Below, one piece after another: positions 10,702 to 21,737 of a DNA stretch of 64,000 nt (the first letter of the stretch is position 1; every line of letters begins with the position of its first letter). The DNA comes from Panicum virgatum (Eukaryota > Streptophyta > Magnoliopsida > Poales > Poaceae), in assembly GCF_016808335.1 (NCBI RefSeq), contig NC_053140.1, positions 32,666,586-32,730,585 of the forward strand. The letters run 5' to 3'. A model generated the notes under the pieces. The model did not search any database. It was not told the DNA's origin and saw only the letters and a program-made list of their open reading frames with translations. The translations under genes and the position numbers were made by a program.

Positions 10702-12381
10702 TGTTGGCGTTTCTTATGCCCCAATAGAATGTTAATTCCGCAAGCGCACAGAATCACCGTTATAGCACTTCACCATGGAGTATTCCAGAGTATCGTATTT
10801 TTCCTCAGGAAAGCACTATAGTAAAGAGTATCGTAAATCGAATGATAACCGTACTAGTTAATTGACCGGCTAATTTAAATGGGGGTAAGCCAGATACAAA
10901 GATAAATGGCCAGTCTATGACCGAGTGACACACGGAGACTCAATTCCTTAGAGAGGTAGCAGCTGGGAGGACAACGAGCGAGATAAGATACTTGATACAC
11001 TTCTGAACTATCGAGCTAGCCTCTCTAGATCAGACTAACTATCTAACTAATCTTCGAGAAAGTAGAGCTTACTTCGGTGGCCTCAGGGAAGGACACAGAA
11101 TGGGATGAGAAGGGAGTCCAACGGCAGTCGGCACTACTGCTATGAAAACACCCGAACGTGGTGGACTACGAAGGACGGACAGGGCTGTCACCACCTGCCA
11201 CCTACCACAACGGTGCCGTAGGGTGGAACACACTTTCTAGCTAACACTAAGCTCAGACACCACATCTGCACTTGGTGTTAGGATTTCTCTCGAGACCTTC
11301 GAGAGAAATCCCCCTCAACCTAGAGCACTAACTTGAGATACTCTAGGCCGGGCGAGAAAACCCGTAAGATAAATTCCCGACTATCAGAGAGATAACTTAG
11401 CCTAAGCTAAAGGACACAACTTCCGCACTCGAGCTGAACACTCTGACTCGAGAAGTTAAGGAAAGCGGAAAGTAAAGCTAACTCAGAAAAGTAAAGAAGA
11501 GAACTTATATTGATAACTTCGAAAGAAAGATACAAGAGCTTTACCAGACTTCCGAGGACTCCGGAATCCCGAGCAAAGCTCGACTCGACTCTAACTCGCA
11601 AACTACTAATCCTACTCTAGAAAGTGAAGAGAAAAATGAGCTCCAAGGTGTGTGTTACAAGTGAGGGATGAGTGCTCTTATTTATAGCCCTTCCAAGGTC
11701 GGTTCTGAGCAGGTGAAGCACGTGGCGTCGGTTGGAGGCAGTTGTGGCCGTTGTGCTTAGCTTCCACGCGAAGCCGGAGCCTGAGTGGCTGCAAGGTGGG
11801 GCCGGCCGGCCTCTCCTAGGCCGGCCGGCCTAGGAGTGTGGCCATCTGGCCACCGCCTTTGCGTGGACGTCCCTGATTACTTCCTGGACTCGGTGGAAGT
11901 TGCGTAGCTTCAACGGCTGCACGTGCTAGGCCGGCCGGCCTAGGTGAGGCCGGCCGGCCTCCCTCTACCTCACTTCGGCCCTCTGTTGCACCGTCATTGC
12001 GAGTGGACACTTGTGATCTCCCAGGGAGTTGGATTGATGACATGGGCATGCCTTTGCACTGAGTGGTGGGTCCTTTGATCCTTGTGCAAGCCTTTCGGTC
12101 CATTCGATCGAACCGACATCCAATCCTCGGCTCAGAGACACTTGAGTACATGACACCGCCCCTGGATGGAAGACGTGGCAGTGTGTGCGGGGGTGCCAGG
12201 CCGGTCGGCCTGGGTTTTAGCCCAAATTCGTCCTCTTTTGTCATGTGTTCCCCTGAAATCAAAACTCATCCAAAACTTATGGAACTTATTAGAATTAAAT
12301 AAAATATAAATGGAACATAGTGTAAAGCTCGATTTATTTCCGAGAAGTTGGCGGTAAGACGTGAAATTATGGCCGTCAACA
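10702..12381 (-). repeat. 3' LTR of the nested gag-PR element
   Basis: It starts TGTTGGCG and ends CGTCAACA on the plus strand and is 1,680 bp long. The minus-strand TATA box (TATAAATA) is near 11678-11690. It includes several AGGCCGGCCGGCCT-type motifs, one of them (11813-11836) a perfect 24-base palindrome. Its partner is at 21738-23437. In the first roughly 190 aligned bases I count about 13 differences, 12 of them transitions. Confidence 0.92.
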
Positions 12382-12393
12382 CCCCCCAAGCTT
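12382..12393 (-). promoter_or_regulatory. Polypurine tract of the nested gag-PR element
   Basis: On the minus strand AAGCTTGGGGGG sits immediately before the 3' LTR, the position of the plus-strand primer. A similar AAGCTTGGGGGG occurs again at about 13786-13797, just past the end of the last open frame, and may be a second internal tract. Confidence 0.75.
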
Positions 12394-13640
12394 AAACTTT
12401 TGCTCGTCCTCGAGCAAAGCTCAACTGAGGCTCGGTGGATCAGGAGTTGCGTCAATGTTCACACCCTACAGGTACCTTGTGCGCAGCATATTACTCATCC
12501 CGTATGTACTAAGAGTAAGTTGGCTCATACCTAAGATTCTAGAGGATGGGGTGTATTCGTTTTCATCCCTTGGTCTTGAGCGGTTGAAGGACTGAACAAC
12601 CTTCACCGGAATATTTTCTGCTACTCGTTCAGGTTTCTAGCTCGGATTTTTGCAAGACTTTTTCCAAAGAAGTTCAGGTTTCCCAATGGTACTCTCAAGT
12701 CACTCAAGGTGTATGATCCTCACATGGGGTCGGAGTTTTGACTCTCTTTTCCCTACTTCTAAATCTGATATGTGGAGTTTATAGGTAGGGAGAGTGCTGC
12801 ATACCTTGGTTACCTATATTGCCGAGCCGAATGGTGATCCATGAAGGATTGGAACTTAACCAAATTCCGATCTTGTGGAATGTGAATAGATGGATGGAGA
12901 TGGACTCACATTTGGGAAGAAAATTTGGTCTTTTATTTGGACTCCTTATTTGTAACTCATTGGGAGAGTGGGATTTTCTTCTCTCATTTTACAACTCTCT
13001 TTTTTTTAGAGAATAATCCCCTCTCTCTTTTGCTGGAATAATTCTAATAACTTTGGAGTTTCATGATGAGAAGACCTTGTATGGGATGATTGGGTATATG
13101 ATGAAGACTTTAGGTGTATGATTGCGGGGGAAGAGGTGTCTGGTAGTGGATGTCAATCCCGGAATGGGTGGTTGACAAACCAGACATTTGAGGCACGCAA
13201 ACGATGGGTATATGCAGGAATTTGATCAGCAATTGGTAGGTTCCATTTCCTTGACGGACACACCGTTCGGTAAAGCTCATGATAACACAAGATAGCTCTT
13301 TTCGGTTTATATAAACATGAAAGGCTCTGGATGGGTCATTATAATCATGTGGGAAACCTTCACCAAATTTTTTTTAATTTTCAAAAGATTCCGAGAGGTT
13401 CCCTACTAGAGCAAGCAGTTTTAAAACCGGTTTGGGCTATCTCGAGTCCCGCAGCAACTTAGACTTCGGAAATTAAACTCATGCCTCCACTCAACCATAT
13501 TTTAGTGGAACTAAAATGTGCCAACTAACTCATGTACTAGGAGAGTAAAAAGCTGTAAACGAGACACATACAAGGCATGAACAGAGCAACTATTCATCAT
13601 TTCCAAGGCAAGAGCTTACACGGATTTCTACTCATATGAG

Positions 13641-13660
13641 ACTACTACTACTACTACTAC

Positions 13661-13715
<55 letters not shown>
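13641..13715 (+). repeat. Trinucleotide microsatellite (ACT)n-(ATT)n
   Basis: About seven ACT/CTA units run into about seventeen ATT units. It lies in the 3' untranslated part of the nested LTR element. Confidence 0.95.
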
Positions 13716-13806
13716 TATATGCGTAACTATTACGGCACGGCTGCTGAAAGACGGTCGGGATGTGGTGACTTACCTGGCGGTGTGACCCCCCAAGCTTCGA
13801 AGAAGC

Positions 13807-16800
13807 TCAGTCCTCCTCATCGGAGTCATGATCCTCCTCTTCCTCTTCCTCGTCCTCATCGTCATTGTCCTCTTGTTCGGGTTGCTGGTACTGTGGGTGC
13901 TGATAGTACGGCTAGGATGGTTGATGGTCCAGCCCCATGTGGATGAACATGTTGGAGACGTCGTAATGCATGGCTGAAGTCAGTCCCTAACTCTGCTGAG
14001 TCAGGTCAGTGTTGTGTGCTATAGTGTCCTGCATCTGCTGCTGCTGTGTGCCAAGTGTGGTGTTCTGGTTCGAGAGGTTGGTGATGCTCCGCATGATCGG
14101 GTCCTCATAGTTAAAGCGTGCTGATGCTGAAGGACCCACATGTGGACCATAAGACGGATGCATACCTGCGGGGTAGTAAGGTCCCTGATCACCGGCGTAC
14201 CCACTACTGCCAGCCTGGAACATGTTCGGGTCACCATGGGCATAGTACCCATAGGCTTCGTCGAAGCTCATGTTCTGAGTAGATGGTCCGGGCTGCGCAG
14301 CAGTGGAAACCGGGGGTACCTGATGCGATGGTCCTGCTCCGGCTTCTTGGTTCAGCCGGGTTCTGCTTCTCGTCCGTGGACCTGCAACACTCCGTCGCAC
14401 GGGCTCCTTCTTCTCCATCTGCAAGGTTAGGCTCTTCACCGCATAGAGAGAGAGAGAGAGTCTCGGGCATGGGAGCTCGATCTCTCTGTCGTACCCGGGG
14501 TAACACATAAAGATAGAATTTCCGAGCCCTTCGCGCATCATGTGTCCCTACACGAAGTGCTCGAGGCCAACCTCATACCTGGATGCCTCGGTCTCTGGCA
14601 TGAACACGACCTCGGCATTGTCCATCACACCAACGTACCTCGCAATGCGAGTGACCAGAGAGGTCATATCGATGGGGCTTTTGCCGGAGGTCATCTTCTG
14701 CCAATGAACGAGCATGGTTTTGACTGGAGAGCAGCGAATTTGCTTCGCCATGGCGTACATGTACTGCAGCTCGGGCAAGCTGCAGAGGCGAAGGTCTGCA
14801 CGACCATGGCGAGCCACTTGGCTAGGACCCTCAGGGTAGGATTATAGATGGAGAATATGCTATTTTTGCTACTCACAGGTTCATTTGATATTGCACTCCA
14901 CCATGAATTTCGATCATAACGATGTTTCTTAGCAAGCTCATTGGGGTCAAGGATGCATCTTTTATGAAAACCCAAGATGCTAAGGTCTTTTAATTTCATT
15001 TCAAATTGTTCATTGAAGAGACGGAAATGAACTTTAGTTTCAGCATCGGTTTCCTCAACGGCAAGAGAAATCAGAAATTCCATGGTTAAGAGTTGCGAAC
15101 CTGGCTCAACGATGTCGGCGAAGTTTTCCCATCCTGTCGGTGTCCTGACCCAGCGGTCCGGACCCAACTAGTAATACTGCTGCGTGTTTCCTCGTCCCAG
15201 ATGTTGATGCAAGAGGCAACACAGTAACACACGGGTTTATCCTAGTTTCGGCCGCGGGGCCGTACGTCCAGCAAGGGGGTGTACGAGGGCACTGTATTAT
15301 TTTGCACCGGAGGTGCCTGTAGTAGGGGGTATAGGCGAGGCGAGAGAGGGAGGGAGGCTCCCAAGTCTCTGCTAGAGAAAGAGTTGATTGAGGCGAGTGC
15401 CAATATCGGAGGCTCAGCGGTGCTGAGTGTTGCGTACTATCGAAATGGTCCGATCGCGCGACCCCCTCAAAGGAAGCCCGCCTCCTCCTTTTATAGACAC
15501 AAGGAGGGACGGGGTACATGCGCAGGGGATCGTGGAAGTCATCATCTTTCCCCCAAATCGCGGGGGTGCAGTGGTCGAGCACTGTGGGAAGTACACTGTG
15601 GGGCATGGCGTCGGGCGTGGCAGTTGTCCTGGGCATCGTCCTCGGTCTTGCGGAGATCGTGCCGGCATCTTGACAGCCCCAGCAGGCGGCGTGGTCATCG
15701 CTGTAGGGTCTACCGTCTTCCAGATGTGGCATGGCGGTGTTCCGTGGTCCCTGCAGGCCAGGGTCTTGCATATATATGTGCGCCGGCGGTAGTGGGGCAC
15801 GTGGCTGTCCCGGGCCCCCTCTGGGTGGAGTGCTAGTGCGTGCGCTAAGGGGGTCCGGGAGTCACGTGGAGGTCCCGGACCCCTCGAGGGGGAGGTCAGG
15901 GCCTCCGGCTGCTAGTGCTGAACATCCCTCCTTGGGGGACACGTGGCGACGCCGGATCCCTTCCCGAGCAGGGGACGGGTCCAGCGCCGTTGGTGCGGTG
16001 AGGTGGAGTCCGGACAGCAGGAGTTGGCAGAATAGTGATGGGAGCTGTGCCGAGCACATCTCGTCCCGTGTCGCAGATTCCCACAGTGTTGCCATAGCGT
16101 TCGGGATGGAGGAGCAGTGACCGGAGTTGGCGGATGGGACTCCGGTCACAATCACTGTGGGGAATGGCGGTCTGACGCCGTTTGTCCTGGGCGCTGTGGA
16201 GGAGTGGTTGGCATTTAATGCCTCCGTACGACGGGCGGGTGAGCGGAAGGGCCGTTTGTCCTTTTCGTCGAGGGGTGGCCTCGAGCGAGATGGAGATGAT
16301 TCACCCTGCTCGAGGGTAGGTTCGCTACCCTCGAGCGAGGCGGAGACGATTCGCCTCCCCAAGGGTAGGCTCGCTACCCTCGAGCGAGGCGGAGACGCGG
16401 GGCGCGGTCGAGGGTCTCGATGGGAGCCCTCGAGCGAGATGGAGATCACCCCGCGGGTCCGAGGGGGGTGCGGATGGGCCGCGTGCTGGGCTCCTTTGAG
16501 TCCTTTCCTTTCTTCCAGATTGGAAGGAGGCCGTGGGACTTCGTGGGCTCAGTTGCGTAATATGTGTTTGTGTTTTTTAGGGGGATTTTACTACCCCAAT
16601 TAGGGTGTCCCTAATCGTGGTTCCTGACACATCCGACCGCGGTGAGGACGTTGTTCATGTCCTGCTTGAGTCCTATCTTCATGATGAAGCGTGATTCGAA
16701 CCTCTTATCATGGCCGAAGTTCTGCCTCTTCAGTAGCTCCAGGGCCTCCCGTTCGTAGTCATTCTTGATGGCGATCTGCTCGACCATCGTCAGAATCCTG

Positions 16801-16970
16801 ATGCGGAGAAGGGGCCTCGGGACTGATGAGGTTTCCTCTTCATCCCGGGATACATTTGTATGGTGACCGGAGTCGATCGACATAGTATCTCGTGAGGAAG
16901 ACGAGCTCCGTGAACTCCTCGAGCTTTTTGAGAGAGCCCTCTTGATCCTCTCTTTGGCCTTTCCGATCAT
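13807..16970 (-). pseudogene. Athila-ORF1-like protein frame, split by a solo LTR
   Basis: A minus-strand frame starts at 16970 (MIGKAKERIKRAL, then a Ser/Arg-rich stretch) and is cut at 16630 by a solo LTR. It resumes at 15134 with WENFADIV and runs to a stop at 13807-13809. Removing the solo LTR and one CATCC copy keeps the frame. The central block (EFLISLAVEETDAET ... FEMKLKDL ... LGFHKR ... KWLAMVVQT) resembles the plant ORF1 family associated with Athila elements. The C-terminus has a Gln/Pro-rich part and an acidic tail. At least one frameshift near 14820 and two in-frame TAG codons (near 13987 and 13925) break it. Its role is unknown; in this element it occupies the place where pol would be expected. 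The family assignment is by resemblance only. Confidence 0.6.
15135..16629 (-). mobile_element. Solo LTR (1.5 kb) nested in the Athila-ORF1-like frame
   Basis: The ends TGTCGGTG and CCTGACA form a TG...CA inverted pair, and a perfect 5-bp duplication CATCC flanks it (15130-15134 and 16630-16634). A TATAAAAGGAGG box on the minus strand near 15484-15499 sets the orientation. No internal domain accompanies it, so it is most simply the product of LTR-LTR recombination. The open frames seen inside on both strands have no family features. Confidence 0.9.
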
Positions 16971-17867
16971 GGTTCCTGCAAAATGTTAGCACACAATACT
17001 CGAAGAATATGACAATTGAGAGGAAGGCTAGTCGTTCTTGCGGGGTGTTAAACCACCACAAACGTTCGTCGTTCAGCATTCCATGACTTTATTCAATGGA
17101 AATATTTTTGGTGTTTTCTGGTATATGAACTTCACTAAACACTACTGAATTTTATTTGTTTTTGGGTGAGCTAGCACTTGAGTTTTCTACTTAATTAACT
17201 CAAAAGAGCTCAATTAAGCAAAGGAACTCAGGAAGGGAGAGGAGATGGACGAGCTCGGGCTAGAACACGCAAACGTAAGCTTCTGGTGCACCGAGGAGCG
17301 TCGCCATCGTCGGATTTTATAGCATCGCGCAGAGGCCAGGCCGACCGGCCTAGGTGAGGCCGGCCGGCCTCCCACTGTGGCGAATGTGCCACGGTGAAGG
17401 TCTACGACGTAGCGCTGCAGGTGGTGGTGCTCCCTTTCGGTGGTGACGGGACATGAACGGAGGAGGAGAGCCGGGCGGCCTAAATGGGGCCAGCCGGCCT
17501 GCACCTGCATGTTCTGTACGCCGCGCTTTGTCCCTTGCTCCATGTGCAAGCAATGCTCCCATTTCCTGCAGCTCCTGGCTGACAGAAGATAGTGTAGGGC
17601 CGGCCGGCCGGTCTTGAATTTGGACGAAATTTTTTGAAAATTTTTGTGATGCTTTTTTGAATGCAAATTTCTGGAAATAAAACATGCTTTGGTTGAAAAT
17701 AAATATGCTTATGCAGAGATGAAATAAAGTGTATGCAAGAAAATAAACTATCCTATATGCAATGCAATGATGGATGCGCACCATGAACTTCATGGCGCGG
17801 GCTCGGGTTTTTAGTCCTAAGCGCGTCTCTCCTTACCTTCGGTTCGGTTGTCGCCGATGGATGGAGT
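16971..17867 (-). other. Spacer between protease and ORF1-like frame, GGCCGGCC-rich
   Basis: No RT, RNase H or integrase motif is visible on either strand here, although this is where pol would normally continue after protease. The stretch 17330-17620 carries several GGCCGGCC/CGGCCGGCCT motifs like those of the LTRs. The overlapping minus-strand frames at 17214-17793 look like composition artefacts. Confidence 0.5.
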
Positions 17868-18355
17868 TCACGACGACGACCCTTTCTTCCACCACACCTT
17901 CTTGGGTGTGGGTTTTGATTCGACCTCTTTCTTTTCCGATTCTAGAAATTTCTTACACTGGATTCTTCGTCTCGCATTTCTGTAGTTGTGAAGCTTGATT
18001 TGCTTCACCTCCTTTTGAATCCGTAGACTTTCTACGTACTCAATGAGGGCTTCAATAGGTGGGATGGATGGCTTCTCTGGCTCTTTCTCGGACTTCTTTT
18101 TCCGGTTGATTGCCTTGACTTGGGAACATTGTCCGACCTTCGGTTTGAAGGCGAACGTCTCCTTCTGACCATTAATGTTGAGCTGAATTTCTCCGGCTCC
18201 TACATCAATACTTGCGTTCGCGGTACTCAAGAATGGCCTCCCAAGGATGAGAGGTGTCTTGGTGTCAACTTCCATGTCGAGGACGACGAAGTCTACGAGA
18301 ATGAGGAAATTTCGGATTTTCACCGGAATGTTTTCCGCCACTCCTGCGGGGTAGC
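17868..18355 (-). pseudogene. Retroviral-type aspartic protease, C-terminal half, and linker
   Basis: The frame contains PAGVAENIPVKI, then VVLDMEVDTKTPLILGRPFL, in which ILGRPFL is the conserved Ty3/gypsy protease motif after the catalytic region. A lysine-rich tail (KPTPKKVWWKK) follows, then a stop at 17868-17870. The first half lies at 19634-20040 beyond a solo LTR. Joining them with one GTAGC copy gives a continuous frame across QSVRY and PAGV. In complete relatives RT follows this point; here the frame simply ends. Confidence 0.85.
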
Positions 18356-19633
18356 TGTTGACGGTCATTAACGACTAATTTTGACCGTCAACTCCTGCAC
18401 AAAAAGGAACCAAAATGTGGAATAAATGCTAGGATAGATTTATTTATTGACAGATTCCACAGAAGATGTTCCAGAATGTGTGCAGGTGATTTTGAGCTAT
18501 TTTTGAAGCATAATCGTGTGGTTCAATCCAAGACACGATGTTCCGGCAAATCAGGACGCGACACATGTCAGAATATGGAGTATAGGGCCCACCAGAGCAA
18601 GAAACCGACATGATAAAAGATAAACCCCATGCCATTGACAAGTGGGCCCAAAAAGCGACCCACAGGACAAAATGTAAGGTCGGTGGGCCCACTAGGAGGC
18701 CGGCCGACCAAGCAGGCCGGCCGACCTAGCCGTGGGCCCCACCATCTTCAGGTTCCACGTGGAGGTTTCTTATTGGCTGCTGATGGCGGTTTGATGAGGC
18801 TCGGCTGCAGCTCACCCCGTGGCTCCCTCCTATAAATACAAAGGGGGGGGTAGAGGATACACACAACACACATCTCACCCTCTCAACTCACCCTTCCTCC
18901 CTTGGAGCTTGAGGCCTTCATCCTAGATGCTTAGGTAGACTAGGAGGTGTAGAAGAAGAGGACGAGAGTGAGGAGGAGTCGGGGGAAGTGCCGTGTTTGT
19001 CGGCACTCTTCTCCGCTTGTACCTCGACGGATGCTTATTCGGTTGTAAGTGTTCGATACTTTCTTAGTTTGTTTATTTAGAATTAGAGTTTAGATCGTAA
19101 GTTATCATCTCAGCCTTATATTAGTTGATGTGTATGTTAGCGAGTAGCATTTGATCTTAGCTTAAGACCCCGGATAGAAAAGGGTAGTCTTGGCCAAGGC
19201 TAAGGTTAGTAGGGAAAGGCGTAGACGTGGTGTCTAGGCCGGACTATACCACTCAGTTGTCTGATAGTTCCACGGTTTGTAGAGGTAGCCGACAGGTGGT
19301 GACAGCCCTGTTCGAGCCTTTTAGTAATCCTCCACGTTCGGATATTGGATAGAGCATTATATTGGAGCTACCGGCTTGTATAAGCCGGTCGATACCTTTA
19401 GCTCGAAGTATAACGGCGACGTGATCTCTTCTTCTAAGCATAGATTCTAGATATAGAAAGTCCTCTCTTCTGTCTTCTCCACACCGGCGTGTGTGTCCTT
19501 GGATGAGCCTAAACCTGTAGATACGTACTCACGTTCCTCAGTGGATACGATACCCTGGAATACTCTTGGGTGAAAGCTACAGCAGTATCCGTGCACTTGC
19601 GGATTTTATTCGTGACGTTGCAAAATACCAACA
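18356..19633 (+). mobile_element. Solo LTR (1.28 kb) nested in the protease frame
   Basis: It begins TGTTGACGG and ends ACCAACA, flanked by a perfect 5-bp duplication GTAGC (18351-18355 and 19634-19638). TATAAATACAAAGG at about 18831-18844 gives a plus-strand orientation, opposite to the host element. The ends and the AGGCCGGCCGACC motifs at 18693-18730 resemble the host element's own LTR read in its sense direction, so the two probably belong to related families. Confidence 0.92.
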
Positions 19634-20040
19634 GTAGCGAACCGATTGGTCCGCTAGCTGAAAACACATGGCAGTAGGGGCAAGCGCATGATGATTAAGG
19701 CGGTCATAGACTACCTTGGGCATGACGCTGACGCTTGCTCCCAAGTCGCATAGAACGTTTGAGAAGTGTTGAGTCCCGATGGAGCATGTGATGGTTGGGT
19801 AGCCTGGGTCCTTCTTTTTCACCAGGAGAGGATTGAGTATAGCAGCGCTACACTCTTCTGTTAACTGCACGACTACGGTGGTGGGTAGCGCTCTCTTGTT
19901 TCCAAGAATATCCTTGATATACTTGGCATACGTAGGCACCTGCATAGCATCAAGAAGCGGTATATTGATGTAGAGCTTCTTTATTACCTCGACAAACTTG
20001 CCGAATTGTTCATCGGCCACCGGCTTCCTTATCCGTTCTG
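19634..20040 (-). pseudogene. Retroviral-type aspartic protease, N-terminal half
   Basis: The frame runs through ADEQFGKFVEVIKKLYINI and a KKKDPGYPTITCSIG stretch to CDLGASVSVMP, the catalytic Asp motif (DLGAS, a variant of D-S/T-G). It is then cut by the solo LTR after QSVRY. It overlaps the end of gag in a different frame: the switch at about 20029-20040 is either a frameshift mutation or decay of a once continuous gag-protease frame. The protease would cleave the gag polyprotein in the particle. Confidence 0.85.
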
Positions 20041-21411
20041 AAAACGGTAAAGCTGTTGTGTCGTGGTAATCCCGTGAAGTTCTAGGGGTTCTGCGGGGTC
20101 TTCCTGGGCTGCAATTGTGTTGGAGTCGATAGCCTCCTCCTGCTCTTCTTCTTTAGCATCGGCATGGCTGCCGGGTATGGCTTTCCGCCGGGTTCCTGCA
20201 TCCTGTGGGAAAGGTGGCTCCCGTGTGGACTTACCACCACGCGTAGTCACCGCATTAATGTTTTCTTTGGAGGGAACTTCCGGTTGCCCGGGCAGTTTCC
20301 CCATGTTAATGTTGGGACAGGATGAGTCTAGCTGAGCTATCTGAGTTTCTATCATTTTGTTGAAGCTCAACTGGTTTTTAATAACAGAGCTAAAGCCCTC
20401 TAGTTGTGAGGCCAAAGATTCCAAAACCTTATCATTAGCAAGAAACTTCTTGCTGATGTTGTCATTTATTTTCTTCTGGCCATAAACTAAGTCTTTTAAT
20501 GAAGGCTGAAAGTTATTAAAGTTCATACCTTGCTGATTTTCGAAGGGGAGGTTGGGCTTGGAGTTCCAACCTTGTTGAGGATGTAATCCCGAGTTGGGAT
20601 TATTGTTGTTAGTGCCAACGAAGTTCGCATCCTCTTGAGTTAGGGGGCACGACGTGCCTGAGTGCCCAGTCTCGCCACATGGTTCACATGTCATCCGAGA
20701 CTCCGAAACCTGGTTAGCCTCCATGTGTGGAGACTCCAGTTTCTTCATGAGAAGATCCATCTTGGCAGCCAGCATATCGACACTGTCAATCTGATGCACG
20801 CCCCTTGGACGGGCTGGCTGCTTGTCACCTCTCCAACTCTGATTGGAGGCTATCTTGTCAATAAGCGTCTTCGTTCCCGCAACATCGAGAGAGAGGAAGG
20901 AACCACTCGCTGCTGCATCTACGTGGTCCTTGGCTTGCTCGTTCAGGCCATGGAATAAATTCTGGATGATCAGCCATTCCTCCATGCCGTGGTGTGGGCA
21001 TGCTTGAATGTATTCCTATAGCCGCTCCCAGGCCTCTGGGATTGTCTCATCTGGTAATTGCTGAATACCGGAGATTCTGTTCCGGAGAGCATTGGTCTTG
21101 TCTACCGGGAAGTACTTGGCCAGGAATGCATTTGAACAAGCTTCCCATGTGTTGAAAGCCTCTTTGTTGGAGTAAAACCACGTCTTGGCCTTCCCGAGCA
21201 GTGAGAATGGGAATAGCCAAAGGCGGACGACATCCATCGTAGTAACCTTGGGGTTGATGGTGTTACTCACCTCTAGAAAATTTTGGAGATGGGCATTGGC
21301 ATCCTCGGATGCCTTTCCACATAACGGACTAGCTTGAACCATGTTCACCAGTCCAATTTTCAGCTCAAAGCCGTCATTGCCGGCTTGTTCTTGGTTCAAT
21401 CCAGCAGGCAT
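20029..21411 (-). pseudogene. gag polyprotein of the nested element, one in-frame stop
   Basis: The 461-codon frame holds the retrotransposon gag domain (WLFPFSLLGKAKTWF, then AFLAKYFPVDKT and IPEAWERL). It is followed by an Asn/Gln-rich region and a CCHC zinc knuckle, CEPCGETGHSGTSC, for RNA binding. A TAG at 21016-21018 lies between IPEAWERL and EYIQACPHHG in the same frame, so one nonsense change separates two otherwise contiguous parts. An upstream extension may exist between 21411 and the primer-binding site at 21729; the frame at 21396-21596 is a weak candidate. gag would form the particle that packages element RNA. Confidence 0.85.
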
Positions 21412-21714
21412 GTGGCTGCTGGACGGGCTGAGAACTGACGAAGAGACTTCTGAGCCATGGGTGATGAGGCTGAAGTGGATGGCAAACTGATGAGCAAAGT
21501 GAGCCTTTTCTGGGGTGGGACGACGCGGCGTCTCACAATTCTCCCAATTCTTTCTGGATTCAGATTGAAGTTACTTGGTAGGTCAAAACCGGTCATGCAC
21601 TGCTCTGCAACAATCAGAAAGATAGAGAGAGCAATGGTAAGCCCGCTAAGATTAGCGGCGTCAAACTAGTAAAGTTTATCAAACTATTTACGATATCTTT
21701 AGCCAATTGCTTCG

Positions 21715-21729
21715 CCGGCAACGGCGCCA
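21715..21729 (-). promoter_or_regulatory. Primer-binding site, complementary to tRNA-Asp
   Basis: On the minus strand TGGCGCCGTTGCCGG starts eight bases inside the 5' LTR. From memory this matches the 3' end of plant tRNA-Asp, which Athila-type elements commonly use. Confidence 0.8.
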
Positions 21730-21737
21730 GAAATGCT

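Noticed and set aside
11932..12262. 148-codon minus-strand frame repeated at 22852-23280
   Set aside because: Both copies are inside LTRs; the apparent conservation is LTR similarity, not protein conservation.
12382..17867. Search for a missing RT/RNase H/integrase in the Athila-like element
   Set aside because: Read on both strands; no YXDD, DDE or zinc-finger integrase block was seen, so no pol feature is reported.
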